A DNA stretch of 64,000 bases from CALMEC01 sp964531025 (GTDB lineage Bacteria; Actinomycetota; Thermoleophilia; Miltoncostaeales; Miltoncostaeaceae): the NCBI GenBank assembly GCA_964531025.1, contig CAZHDY010000001.1, forward strand, positions 682,001 through 746,000, given 5' to 3'. The notes beneath the pieces were generated by a model, which worked only from the letters and a program-made list of their open reading frames with translations, was not told where the DNA came from and searched no databases. A program made the translations under genes and the position numbers. Positions 16,775 through 25,324 of the stretch are shown here, in pieces. Positions within the stretch are counted from its first letter, which is position 1; every line of letters starts with the position of its first letter.

Positions 16775-18925
16775 ATGCCATCCAAACGTCAACCGAACGT
16801 GCTCGCCGCACGCTGGAGCCCGAACGGTGCCAGCGTCGACACGGTTGATCTGACCGCACCGGAAGCCACGATCTTCGGGGACGACGTCTTCGGAGCCTCG
16901 GCTCAGCGCCGTCACCTGTCCAAGGACATGTACAAGGCGCTTCAGCGCACCATCAAGCGTGGCGAGAGGCTCGACCCGTCCATCGCCAACGCCGTCGCCC
17001 AGGCCATGCAGGAGTGGGCGATGGGCAAGGGTGCGACCCACTACACCCACTGGTTCCAGCCGCTCACCGGCTCGACCGCCGAGAAGCACGACTCCTTCTT
17101 CAACCCGGTCGGGGACGGCACCGCCATCGCCGAGTTCAGCGGCAAGGAGCTGATCCAGGGAGAGCCGGACGCGTCCAGTTTCCCCACGGGCGGCATCCGG
17201 GCGACGTTCGAGGCCCGTGGATACACGGCCTGGGACCCCACCAGCCCCGCGTTCATCCTCCGCAACCCGAATGGCGCCTACCTGTGCATCCCGACGGCGT
17301 TCGCCTCGTGGACCGGAGAGGCCCTCGACAACAAGATCCCGCTCCTGCGGTCCATCGACGCCCTCGCGGCGGCCGCACTCCGCGCGCTCCGCCTCTTCGG
17401 CGACACCGAGACCCAGCGGGTCTTCACGACGATCGGCCCCGAGCAGGAGTACTTCCTCGTCGAGGAGCAGTACTACTACGAGCGCCCCGACCTCATCACG
17501 ACGGGACGCACGCTCTTCGGCGCCAAGCCTCCGCGCGGCCACGAGATGGACGACCACTACTTCGGGTCCATCCCCGAGCGCGTGCTGGCCTACATGCTGG
17601 AGGTCGAGGACACCCTGGCCCGCCTGGGTGTCCCGATCAAAACCCGTCACAACGAGGTCGCCCCGAACCAGTACGAGGTCGCGCCGGTCTACGAGGGCAC
17701 CAACGTGGGTTCGGACCACCAGCAGCTCTGCATGCAGGTGCTCCAGAACGTCGCACCCCGCTACGGGTTCGTGTGTCTCCTCCACGAGAAGCCGTTCGCC
17801 GGCGTCAACGGATCCGGCAAGCACAACAACTGGTCCGTCGGCACCGACACGGGGATGAACCTCCTCGACCCGGGCGACAAGCCGTTCGAGAACGAGCTGT
17901 TCCTGTTCTTCGCGACCGCGGTCATCCAGGCGGTCAACAAGCACCAGGGTCTCCTGCGCGCCACGGTCGCCAGCGCCGGCCAGGACCACCGGCTCGGCGC
18001 CAACGAGGCGCCCCCGGCCATCATCTCCATCTTCCTCGGCTCGGAGCTCGAGAGCGTCTTCGACAAGCTCGCGGGTGGCAAGGGCGGGGCCAGCACCCCC
18101 GAGTCGGTCCTCGGTCTCGGGACCCCGGTGCTGCCGCAGCTCGCGCTCGACTCCGGTGACCGCAACCGGACGAGTCCCTTCGCGTTCACGGGCAACAAGT
18201 TCGAGTTCCGTGCTCTCGGCTCCAACCAGTCGACCAGCCTTCCCAACACGGTGCTCAACACCATCGTGGCCGAGGCCATCGATGACCTGGTCGACAAGCT
18301 CGAGAAGGCCATGGAGGGTGGCAAGCGCGTCGATGACGTCCTCGCCGGCGTCCTCGGCAAGAGCTACAAGGCCAACAAGAAGGTGGTCTTCGACGGTGAC
18401 GGCTACAGCGAGGAGTGGCACAAGGAGGCGGAGAAGCGCGGCCTCAAGAACCTGCGCACCACCCCGGACGCGCTCCCCGAGCTCATCTCGAAGCCGTCAA
18501 TCCAGGTCTTCTCGCGCTACGGCGTCCTGAACACGCGCGAGATCGAAGCGCGCTACGACGTGCTGGTCGAGCAGTACACGATGACGATCAACATCGAGGC
18601 GGAGACCGCCGCGTCGATCGCCCGCACGATGCTCCTTCCGGCCGCCATCCGCTACCTGGGCGAGCTCAGGGCCGCCGGCATCGAGGACCTCGTCGCGGAG
18701 CTCGACGGCCTGGTGTCGGAGTTCGTCCCCGCCATCAGGGACCTCGAGCGGGCCAACATCGACCACCCGCCGGACCTCCCCCTCATCCGGCACGCCGAGT
18801 ACATGCGTGACACGGTCCTCCCCGCCATGAGCAGGGTGCGGGAGATCGCCGACCAGCTGGAGAAGATCGTCGCGGACGACCTGTGGCCGCTTCCGAAGTA
18901 CAGCGAGATCCTCTTCATCAAGTAA
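16775..18925 (+). CDS. Glutamine synthetase type III (GlnN-like)
   Basis: ATP-dependent glutamine synthetase of 716 residues, the length of the GSIII class (about 700-730) rather than GSI or GSII. The N-terminal GSIII domain (about 1-200) carries THYTHWFQPLTG and the EKHDSFF loop. The catalytic core has IGPEQEYFLVE with metal-binding glutamates, TRHNEVAPNQYEVAP, and GVNGSGKHNNWSVGT in the ATP/ammonia region. A long C-terminal helical region ends at SEILFIK. The ATG has AGGAGGA 7 nt upstream, a strong site fitting high expression; codon choice is very regular. A hairpin leader precedes and a strong hairpin terminator follows, so it is monocistronic. Function: ammonium assimilation from glutamate. 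Confidence 0.97.
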   Translation: MPSKRQPNVLAARWSPNGASVDTVDLTAPEATIFGDDVFGASAQRRHLSKDMYKALQRTIKRGERLDPSIANAVAQAMQEWAMGKGATHYTHWFQPLTGSTAEKHDSFFNPVGDGTAIAEFSGKELIQGEPDASSFPTGGIRATFEARGYTAWDPTSPAFILRNPNGAYLCIPTAFASWTGEALDNKIPLLRSIDALAAAALRALRLFGDTETQRVFTTIGPEQEYFLVEEQYYYERPDLITTGRTLFGAKPPRGHEMDDHYFGSIPERVLAYMLEVEDTLARLGVPIKTRHNEVAPNQYEVAPVYEGTNVGSDHQQLCMQVLQNVAPRYGFVCLLHEKPFAGVNGSGKHNNWSVGTDTGMNLLDPGDKPFENELFLFFATAVIQAVNKHQGLLRATVASAGQDHRLGANEAPPAIISIFLGSELESVFDKLAGGKGGASTPESVLGLGTPVLPQLALDSGDRNRTSPFAFTGNKFEFRALGSNQSTSLPNTVLNTIVAEAIDDLVDKLEKAMEGGKRVDDVLAGVLGKSYKANKKVVFDGDGYSEEWHKEAEKRGLKNLRTTPDALPELISKPSIQVFSRYGVLNTREIEARYDVLVEQYTMTINIEAETAASIARTMLLPAAIRYLGELRAAGIEDLVAELDGLVSEFVPAIRDLERANIDHPPDLPLIRHAEYMRDTVLPAMSRVREIADQLEKIVADDLWPLPKYSEILFIK

Positions 18926-18980
18926 GACCCCCCAACGCCTTCGATCGGGTCCCCCCTTTCACCGACCGCAGGCTTCCGAG

Positions 18981-19024
18981 AGAGAAACGGCCCCCTCCGA
19001 TCCACGGTGGCGGGCCGTTTCTCT
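18981..19024. terminator. Strong hairpin terminator after the glutamine synthetase gene
   Basis: Perfect 13-bp arms AGAGAAACGGCCC (18981-18993) and GGGCCGTTTCTCT (19012-19024). It lies between convergent genes and could stop both. Confidence 0.8.
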
Positions 19025-19049
19025 GTCTCGGCCCGTCGCCCCGGAGGCG

Positions 19050-19232
19050 TCAGTCGCGGTCGCTCGAACGCCGCGCGCGAGTCAGGCCGTAGTACATGCC
19101 GGCCCAGAAGATCCCGATCGTGAGGGCTCCGAGAAGCACGGCGATGGGGATCACGACGGTCCACACGATGCCGACCACGACGAGGAAAGCCACGAAGACG
19201 GCGAGGACCGCCACCAGCCAGCGAACGTTCAT
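19050..19232 (-). CDS. Small membrane protein, 60 residues
   Basis: From the ATG at 19232 the product is 60 residues with one long or two closely spaced hydrophobic helices (VRWLVAVLAVFVAFLVVV and VVIPIAVLLGALTIGIFWAG) and a basic C-terminal tail with paired arginines. Function unknown. It lies downstream of tRNA-Cys on the same strand and converges with the glutamine synthetase gene. An in-frame upstream extension to 19301 overlaps DNA close to the tRNA and has no coding character. Confidence 0.6.
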   Translation of the reverse strand: MNVRWLVAVLAVFVAFLVVVGIVWTVVIPIAVLLGALTIGIFWAGMYYGLTRARRSSDRD

Positions 19233-19340
19233 CGGGCCATCCTGACAGACGGATACATTACGACCACCGACGACGCGTCGGGTAGCGCCGGGGCGGATCA
19301 CGACGGGTCTCGAGGTGGTCGGTGTCCACCGATCCGTCAG

Positions 19341-19414
19341 AGGCGACGACCGGATTCGAACCGGTGAATAACGGTTTTGCAGACCGCCGCGTTAGCCAGC
19401 TTCGCCACGTCGCC
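19341..19414 (-). tRNA. tRNA-Cys (anticodon GCA)
   Basis: 74-nt cloverleaf with acceptor GGCGACG/CGTCGCC, discriminator U73 as required for tRNA-Cys, anticodon stem CGGTC..., loop with GCA, and T loop TTCGAAT. CCA not encoded. It lies 30 nt after tRNA-Gly and is probably co-transcribed with it. Confidence 0.95.
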
Positions 19415-19444
19415 TTGGGCACGCCCGGTATTTCGGGGCGGGAG

Positions 19445-19518
19445 AGCGGATGAAGGGACTCGAACCCTCGACCTTCTGCATGGCAAGCAGACGCTCTAGC
19501 CAACTGAGCTACATCCGC
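19445..19518 (-). tRNA. tRNA-Gly (anticodon GCC)
   Basis: 74-nt cloverleaf with acceptor GCGGATG/CATCCGC, anticodon stem TCTGC/GCAGA with loop TTGCCAT (anticodon GCC), and T arm GAGGG/TCCCT. A TATACT box at 19530-19535 lies 11 bp upstream of the 5' end and is a likely -10 for a Gly-Cys tRNA operon. Confidence 0.96.
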
Positions 19519-19627
19519 GAAGCTGGGGGAGTATACCGCACCCGCCGAGAGGCGTGGACCGGGTCTCCGATGGTGGGCCCGCCGCATCAGGATGACCACG
19601 GCAGTCATTCCGTGGCGGAATCGACGG

Positions 19628-20485
19628 TCAGTCGACGCCGCCGGCAAGGAATGCCGCGATCGTCGCGAGCGATGCCTCCGACTGGGGGTACAGGTGTGCC
19701 TTCCGCCAGAAGCCGTGGTCGACTCCGCCGTGTGCATCCACAGTGACCTCGCCTCCCGCGACGGCGATGCGCCGGACGAGCTCCTCGTTCTCGGCCCTCA
19801 GATAGTCGTGTTCCGCCGTGACCACCAGCGTGGGTGGCAGAGAACCGAGAGCCGGGGAGTCGATGGGGCTCACATCGGGATCGTCGGGGTCGGCCTCACC
19901 CATGTAGCGGTCCCAGTACCAGCGTGCGTCGGTCACCGTGAAGTCCGGCCTCTCCACATCCGCATGGACGAATCGCAGGTGCGCGTCCACGAACGGGTAG
20001 ACGAGGACGGCCGCGGCGAAGCGACCGGGATGGTGCAGTGCGAGGACCAGGGCCAGCTTGGCCCCGGCGCTGTCGCCGATCACCGCCGCCGGGGTGTCCG
20101 GCATGCCCAGGGAGGAGCCGTTCCCGTCCAACCATGTGAGGGCACGACTCATGTCCTCGTCGGCCGCCGGATGGGTGTGCTCGGGTGAACGTCGGTAGTC
20201 CACGGCCAGGACGGCCCATCCCGTCCGGTTGGCAAGCCGTCGCATGTGCGCGTCGTGGGTGTCGAGATCCCCGAACACGAACCCTCCCCCGTGGGCGAAG
20301 ATCATCGTGCCTCCGGGCGCGACCGGGACGTACGCGCGGCACGGCACGCCGGCGTCCACGTCGACCACCCGGGCGACCGGTTCACGCTCGTCCATCGCGG
20401 CCTGAACGGCCATCGCGCGACGGACGGACACGACGTCGGGCGGCTGGTGGGCGGTGTCGCTCACGGGTGCATCATCACCGGTCAC
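19628..20485 (-). CDS. Alpha/beta hydrolase, HSL-family esterase
   Basis: Carboxylesterase-like protein of 285 residues of the hormone-sensitive-lipase group. The oxyanion-hole motif is FAHGGGFVFGD, the nucleophile elbow GDSAG (AAVIGDSAGAKLAL), and the other triad members are probably Asp in VTAEHDYLR and His in VDHGFWR. There is no signal peptide, so it should be cytoplasmic. Natural substrate unknown. It is followed by the DUF805 gene further upstream on the same strand (25 nt gap), so the two may be co-transcribed. Start ATG at 20485; a few downstream starts are possible. Confidence 0.9.
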   Translation of the reverse strand: MTGDDAPVSDTAHQPPDVVSVRRAMAVQAAMDEREPVARVVDVDAGVPCRAYVPVAPGGTMIFAHGGGFVFGDLDTHDAHMRRLANRTGWAVLAVDYRRSPEHTHPAADEDMSRALTWLDGNGSSLGMPDTPAAVIGDSAGAKLALVLALHHPGRFAAAVLVYPFVDAHLRFVHADVERPDFTVTDARWYWDRYMGEADPDDPDVSPIDSPALGSLPPTLVVTAEHDYLRAENEELVRRIAVAGGEVTVDAHGGVDHGFWRKAHLYPQSEASLATIAAFLAGGVD

Positions 20486-20510
20486 GAGCTGCGCCGCCCG
20501 GTTCGCGCGG

Positions 20511-20903
20511 TCACCCTTCGCGCAGCGGATCCCCGATGCGGGGGTCGGGTCCGTACTCGTTCGTTCCCGTGATCCCCGGTGTCGCCAGCCAGAAGATGGT
20601 GACGATGAGACCGATGACGGGGATGATGCCGATGAGCTGCCACCATCCGCTGCGGCCGGTGTCGTGGAGCCGCCGGGACGTCACGGCGAGCGTGGGGCAC
20701 GCCACGACGGCCGTGTAGGCGAGCTGTGAAAGACCGATCTCGTACGGTCCCGCTGCGATCAGGGGGAGATCAGCCGCGCGATCGATGATCGAGAACAGAA
20801 GCGACGCCACCAGGCTCCACAGGAAAAAGAGCCAGAACTCCTGGCGATAGGCGCGACCGCTGAACGTCGCGTAGCGACGGAATGCCCTGATGTACCACTG
20901 CAC
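20511..20903 (-). CDS. DUF805 membrane protein
   Basis: Small membrane protein of 130 residues. The family signature FSGRAYRQEFWLFFLW is at the N-terminus, followed by helices ending in RLHDTGRSGWWQLIGIIPVIG, a typical DUF805 motif. A GTG start at 20903 is chosen over the longer frame because GGGAGGA lies 7-8 nt upstream and the family begins close to the WYxxAF motif. DUF805 proteins are widespread inner-membrane proteins of unknown role. The region on its 5' side holds the GGTGCC palindromes. Confidence 0.88.
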   Translation of the reverse strand: MQWYIRAFRRYATFSGRAYRQEFWLFFLWSLVASLLFSIIDRAADLPLIAAGPYEIGLSQLAYTAVVACPTLAVTSRRLHDTGRSGWWQLIGIIPVIGLIVTIFWLATPGITGTNEYGPDPRIGDPLREG

Positions 20904-21039
20904 GCAGCCGATCCTCCCGAGCCGACGATCCCCCGGACAGGAGTATGCCGACTCGGCGCTCGCAGGTCGCTCTGACATTTACCACCACGACGCGAACGAC
21001 CGGCGGCCGTACCGTGCCCGGTCCCTCCGCGAACCCTGC

Positions 21040-21076
21040 CCTGTCGCTCCCGGTGCCTGGCACCAGGAGCGACAGG
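21040..21076. repeat. Palindromic repeat, copy 1 (GGTGCCTGGCACC core)
   Basis: Inverted repeat with 18-bp arms and a single central T (21058); the only mismatch is 21051/21065. The core is GGTGCCTGGCACC (21052-21064). It is related to the next copy: both contain a TGTC-CT-CCGGTGCC type arm. Confidence 0.8.
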
Positions 21077-21115
21077 CGCCGACACAACCGGCCGAATTGC
21101 AGGAAGAACTCATCG

Positions 21116-21154
21116 GGGTGTCTCTTCCGGTGCCTGGCACCGGAAGAGACACCC
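21116..21154. repeat. Palindromic repeat, copy 2 (perfect 19-bp arms)
   Basis: Perfect odd palindrome of 39 bp centred on T21135: the left arm ends CTTCCGGTGCC and the right arm begins GGCACCGGAAG. Same GGTGCCTGGCACC core as copy 1, 77 bp away. It sits in the gap between two minus-strand genes and would form a very stable hairpin in RNA. Confidence 0.85.
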
Positions 21155-21210
21155 GTCCATTTTCGAACGGGCCCTCGTCCACCTGTCGGGGTCCCTGACA
21201 GACGACCCGA

Positions 21211-22017
21211 TCAGCGAGGAGACGGCCCCCAGGGGTCCGTCGAGGCGGTCGCGCTGCGGACCGGCACTCCCAGAACCTCGGCGTTCGCCGCGACCCACTG
21301 TCGCAGGCACTCCGACTCGACGGCGCCGTGTGCTGCGCACACGAGCGCCATGTCGCCGGCGCGATCGGCGTCGTGGTACTTCAGGTCTCCGGTCACGTAG
21401 ACATCGGCCCCTGCGGCCCGCGCCGTGTCGATGAACGACCCGCCGCTTCCGGTGCACACCGCCGCCGTCACCACCTCGCGGTCGGGATCGCCGACGACTC
21501 CGGTCACCGCGTCCGCGCCGAACATCTCCGCCGCCCGCACCGCGAGCTCACCCAGGGTGCCGTCCACGGCGCCGATCCTGCCGAGGCCGACCCCGGAGCC
21601 GGGCTCGGCCTCCTGAAGGGGACGGACGTCCGTCATTCCCAGCAGCGCGGCCATGATGTCGTTGAGTCCGCCGGCCGCGGCGTCGAGGTTCGTGTGGGCC
21701 GCGACGACCGCGATGTCGCCGCGCGCCGCGCGGAGGATGAGACGGCCCGCGACATCGGCGTCCGTCACCTTCGCGATCGCCGGGAAGATGACGGGGTGAT
21801 GCGTCACAATGACGTTGCAGCCGGTGCGTTCGGCCTCGTCGATGACGTGATCGCGCAGATCGAGCGCGACCAGTACCCCACGGACCTCGGATCCGCGTTC
21901 GCCGACCAGGAGACCGACGTTGTCCCAGTCCTCCGCCCACCGGAAGGGTGCGAGTCCGTCGAGACGATCAAGGAGATCACCCACCGTGGGCCCACCGGAC
22001 TGATGTGATTGCGTCAT
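21211..22017 (-). CDS. Nif3-like dinuclear metal center protein
   Basis: Protein of 268 residues of the Nif3/YbgI/DUF34 family, which forms toroidal hexamers with a two-metal site in each subunit. Metal ligands visible are His73-His74 in VTHHPVIF, the AHTNLDAA segment, and the C-terminal CAAHGAVESE pair. It lacks the PII-like insert found in longer family members. The physiological reaction is not settled; names such as GTP cyclohydrolase 1 type 2 homolog come from similarity. The ATG overlaps the EF-G-like gene stop by 4 nt, so the two are coupled, with no obvious functional link. Confidence 0.93.
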   Translation of the reverse strand: MTQSHQSGGPTVGDLLDRLDGLAPFRWAEDWDNVGLLVGERGSEVRGVLVALDLRDHVIDEAERTGCNVIVTHHPVIFPAIAKVTDADVAGRLILRAARGDIAVVAAHTNLDAAAGGLNDIMAALLGMTDVRPLQEAEPGSGVGLGRIGAVDGTLGELAVRAAEMFGADAVTGVVGDPDREVVTAAVCTGSGGSFIDTARAAGADVYVTGDLKYHDADRAGDMALVCAAHGAVESECLRQWVAANAEVLGVPVRSATASTDPWGPSPR

Positions 22018-24086
22018 CTGTGCGCCGCGTTCTCCTCGACCGCTCGTTCGACCAGGTGGGCGGGCATGGCCTCGTACTTCAGGAATTCCATCGTGTAGTC
22101 GCCGCGACCGCCGGTCATGGCCCGCAGGTCGGGAGCGTACGTGAGCATCTCCGCCATGGGGACCTCCGCCCGCACGACCTGATTATGCCCCTTCGCCTCC
22201 ATGCCGAGCGGACGTCCCCGCCGGCCGGACAGGTCGCCCATGACGTCGCCCACCGCGTCGTCGGGCACGGTGACCGCGACCTCCACGATGGGTTCGAGCA
22301 ACACGGAGGCCGCGCCACCGAGCGCCTCCCGCATGGCGAGAGAGCCGGCGATGCGGAACGCCATCTCGGACGAGTCGACCGAGTGATGTTTGCCGTCATA
22401 GACGGTGACGCGCACATCGACCACCGGGAATCCGCCGACGGCGCCCTCGGCCAGAGCGTCCTGTACGCCCTTCTCGACGGCGGGGATGAACTGGCGCGGG
22501 ATGGCACCGCCCACGACGGCGTCCACGAACTCGAAGCCGGAGCCCGGGGGCAACGGTTCCACACGGATGTGACAGTCGCCGAACTGGCCGTGCCCGCCGC
22601 TCTGCTTCTTGTGCTTGCCATGGGCCTCGACCACCCGGGTGATCGTCTCGTGGTACGGGACGTGGGGTCGGTGGAGGTCCACCTCCACGCCGAACCGCCG
22701 TGCCATGCGCTCCAGCACCGACTCGACGTGCATCTGCGAGAGCCCGCCCACGATGAGGTCGCCGGTCTCGTCGTCACGATGGACGTCGAGGGAGGGATCC
22801 TCCTCCTGCAGACGGCGCAGGGCCGTCACGATCTTGTCGTCCTCACCCTGCTTGCGGGGCGTGATCCAGAAGGTCATCACCGCCGGCGGCACCTCGATCG
22901 GGCGCAGTACGAACCGTGCGTCTCCTGTTGTGAGGACATCGCCGGTGGTCACGTCCTTCAGCTTGGCCACCGCCCCGATACCCCCGGGCCCGAGCTCGTT
23001 GACCGGCTCGTGCTCACTTCCCTGCATGCGCATGAGGGTGCCGACGCGCTCGCGATTGCCGGTCCGCGTATCGGTGACCGCGGTGTCGGAGGCCAGGGTT
23101 CCCGAGATCACCCGGAGCATGTTGACCTTCCCGCTGAAGGGATCCGCGACGGTCTTGAACACGTAGACGACGGCGGGACCGTCATCCGAGAGAGGGATCT
23201 CGACCTCGGACCCGCCGTCGACGTCCACGCCGGTCCACGGCCCGAGCTCGGGAGGTGACGGCAGCTCGTCCACGATCGCGTCGAGGATGCGATCCGCCCC
23301 GAACCCGCCCCTGCCGCCCGCAGCGCACAGAACCGGGAAGATGCGCCGGTCCAGGATGCCCGTGTGGATGGCGTGGACCAGTTCGTCGTGCGTGATGGGC
23401 TCACCGGCGAGGTACCTCTCGATGAGCGCGTCGTCGGCCTCGGCCACGATGTCCATCAGCCGTTCGCGGGCCGCCTGCGCGCGTTCACGGTGGTCGTCCG
23501 GGATCTCGCCCACCGTGCCGTTCGGCCCGTCCGTGTACATGGTGGCGTTCATGTCGATCAGATCGATCACGCCGGCGAGTGCGGGACCGACACCGATGGG
23601 GATCTCCACCGGTACACAGCCCGGGGCCATCTCGCGGAGCGCCTCCAGGACGGTGTCGATGTCGGCGCGGTCGCGGTCCAGCATGTTGACGACGACGGCC
23701 CGTGCCAGCCCCGCCTCCTCGCACCGCTCCCACAGGCGTTCCGTCATCACCTCGACGCCCTCCCGGGCGTTCACCACCATGAGCGCGCAGTCCGATGCCC
23801 GGATGGCGGTGAGTGCATCGGCCATGAACGACGACTCGCCCGGGCTGTCGATGAGGGTGATGTCGGTATCGCGCCAGGTCAGGTGGCAGAGCGATGACGC
23901 CATGCTCATTCCCCGCCGGGCCTCCTCCTCGTCGAAGTCGGTGACCGTGGTGCCCTCGGCCACGGATCCCATGCGCCCGGTGACACCGGCGGCGTGGAGC
24001 ATGGCTTCGACCAGGCTCGTCTTGCCTGCTCCGCGGTGGCCGAGTACGGCGACGTTGCGGATCGCGGCCGGGTCGGTGTGCGCCAT
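22014..24086 (-). CDS. Elongation factor G-like GTPase (EF-G2 type)
   Basis: 690-residue translational-GTPase-like protein with the five-domain EF-G layout, including the domain IV segment SGGHGQFGDCHIRVEPL. GTPase motifs are divergent: P-loop GHRGAGKTS (16-24), switch II DSPGESSF (80-87) where canonical EF-G has DTPGHVDF, and NMLD (134-137) for the guanine site in place of NKxD. The catalytic histidine of switch II is therefore replaced by Glu or Ser. Actinobacteria often carry such an EF-G paralogue of unclear role. ATG 24086 has GAAAGGG upstream. It precedes nif3 and follows the sigma factor gene after 157 nt in which I see no other feature. Confidence 0.9.
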   Translation of the reverse strand: MAHTDPAAIRNVAVLGHRGAGKTSLVEAMLHAAGVTGRMGSVAEGTTVTDFDEEEARRGMSMASSLCHLTWRDTDITLIDSPGESSFMADALTAIRASDCALMVVNAREGVEVMTERLWERCEEAGLARAVVVNMLDRDRADIDTVLEALREMAPGCVPVEIPIGVGPALAGVIDLIDMNATMYTDGPNGTVGEIPDDHRERAQAARERLMDIVAEADDALIERYLAGEPITHDELVHAIHTGILDRRIFPVLCAAGGRGGFGADRILDAIVDELPSPPELGPWTGVDVDGGSEVEIPLSDDGPAVVYVFKTVADPFSGKVNMLRVISGTLASDTAVTDTRTGNRERVGTLMRMQGSEHEPVNELGPGGIGAVAKLKDVTTGDVLTTGDARFVLRPIEVPPAVMTFWITPRKQGEDDKIVTALRRLQEEDPSLDVHRDDETGDLIVGGLSQMHVESVLERMARRFGVEVDLHRPHVPYHETITRVVEAHGKHKKQSGGHGQFGDCHIRVEPLPPGSGFEFVDAVVGGAIPRQFIPAVEKGVQDALAEGAVGGFPVVDVRVTVYDGKHHSVDSSEMAFRIAGSLAMREALGGAASVLLEPIVEVAVTVPDDAVGDVMGDLSGRRGRPLGMEAKGHNQVVRAEVPMAEMLTYAPDLRAMTGGRGDYTMEFLKYEAMPAHLVERAVEENAAHR

Positions 24087-24243
24087 GGTCTGCCCTTTCG
24101 AACGTGAACCCTGACGCGATCCATACCCATGACCGGGCGATCGAAAACATCGCATTCCGATCGCGAAGAACGCGGAGGCCGACCTCCGGCGAACAGACCT
24201 CTCTGCACCCGCGATCCCTGGCCGGGACGCACCCGGCGCCGGG

Positions 24244-25032
24244 TCAGTCCTCGCTGAGCTTGCCGCGCAGGCGGAGGACGGCCTTCGTGTGCAGCTGGCT
24301 GACCCGGCTCTCGGTCACGCCGAGGACCTCGCCGATCTCGCGGAGGGTGAGACCTTCGTAGTAGTACAGGGAGACGACGATCTTCTCGCGCTCCGGGAGC
24401 CCGGCGATGGCGTCGGCCAGGGTGATGCGCGTCTCCGTCTCACCCATCGCCGCGGCCGGGTCGCTGGAGGCGCTGTCCCCGATGGTGTCGATGAGCGCGA
24501 TCGTCTCGTTGCCGCTGGACCCGCTCCACACCTCGTCGAGTGCGACCAGGGACGAGTTGGCGATCTGGGTGAGGCTGTCCTGGAACTCGCGAACGGTCAC
24601 ACCGAGTGCCTTGGCCATCTCCTCGTCCGTCGGGGCGCGATGGAGCTTGTGTTCCAGGGCCACCGACGTCCGCTCGATCTCACGGGCTCGGGCACGAACC
24701 GACCGGGGGACCCAGTCCATCGACCGGAGCTCGTCGATGATGGCGCCCTTGATCCGGGTGACCGCGTATGTCTCGAACTTGATACGGCGCTTCAGGTCGA
24801 AGCGCTCCACGGCGTTGATGAGGCCGAGGAGGCCGTACGAGATGAGGTCGGCCTCGTCCACATGTGAGGGGAGCGCCGCGCTCATACGACCGGCCACGTA
24901 CTTCACGAGCGGCGCATAGTTGAGGATCAGCTGGTCTCGCGCGTTCTGGTCGGAGTACTCCTTGTACCGCCGCCACAGTGACTGGACGTCGCGGTCGGAG
25001 AGTTTGGCTCCCCCTGAGGTGTCGATTCCCAT
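24244..25032 (-). CDS. FliA/WhiG-family RNA polymerase sigma factor
   Basis: Sigma-70 family factor of 262 residues with regions 2, 3 and 4. Region 2 is NYAPLVKYVAGRMSAALPSHVDEADLISYGLLGLINAVERFD and IKFETYAVTRIKGAIIDELRSMDWVPRSVR, a strong FliA/WhiG signature. Region 4 ends LREIGEVLGVTESRVSQLHTKAVLRLRGKL. It should direct RNA polymerase to sigma-28-type promoters for motility (FliA) or sporulation/development (WhiG). No flagellar or anti-sigma gene is in the window. A TAGACT box ends 9 nt before the ATG, so the mRNA leader is very short. Which of the two roles applies cannot be decided here. Confidence 0.95.
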   Translation of the reverse strand: MGIDTSGGAKLSDRDVQSLWRRYKEYSDQNARDQLILNYAPLVKYVAGRMSAALPSHVDEADLISYGLLGLINAVERFDLKRRIKFETYAVTRIKGAIIDELRSMDWVPRSVRARAREIERTSVALEHKLHRAPTDEEMAKALGVTVREFQDSLTQIANSSLVALDEVWSGSSGNETIALIDTIGDSASSDPAAAMGETETRITLADAIAGLPEREKIVVSLYYYEGLTLREIGEVLGVTESRVSQLHTKAVLRLRGKLSED

Positions 25033-25048
25033 ACGGACCGGAGTCTAC

Positions 25049-25324
25049 TTACCGCTGCGCATCCCCGTCACCCGCCGGGGGTCGGGGTGGTGCGATCACC
25101 GCGGCGTCGATGGCACTGAGGACCCCGATGGCCACCCCGAACAGCATGCGGTCCGACTGGGTGGCGTCGCCGGAGTTGAGGGCGATGGTCACACCGATCA
25201 CACCCGCGAACCAGATGAGAGCCCGTCCGAACCGCCCCAGGTACGCCTGCCCCAGGCCGGCGATGAGGACGCTCAGGACAGCGGCCTTGACGCGGGGGGG
25301 CCAGCCCCTGATCCATCTAAACAT
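25049..25324 (-). CDS. Small DUF5683/TM2-like membrane protein
   Basis: 91-residue membrane protein. After a basic start (MFRWIRGWPPRVKAAV) come three hydrophobic helices: VLSVLIAGLGQAYLGRFGRALIWFAG, a segment ending in IALNSGD, and MLFGVAIGVLSAIDAAVIAP. The GLGQAYLGRFGRA pattern is typical of TM2/DUF5683-like proteins. Its start overlaps the metallo-hydrolase stop by 8 nt, so it is the distal gene of a two-gene unit. Function unknown. Confidence 0.7.
   Translation of the reverse strand: MFRWIRGWPPRVKAAVLSVLIAGLGQAYLGRFGRALIWFAGVIGVTIALNSGDATQSDRMLFGVAIGVLSAIDAAVIAPPRPPAGDGDAQR

Noticed and set aside
24244..25032. Evidence for flagellar genes next to the FliA-like sigma factor
   Set aside because: No flagellin, FlgM or motor gene is in the window; WhiG-type function is equally possible.
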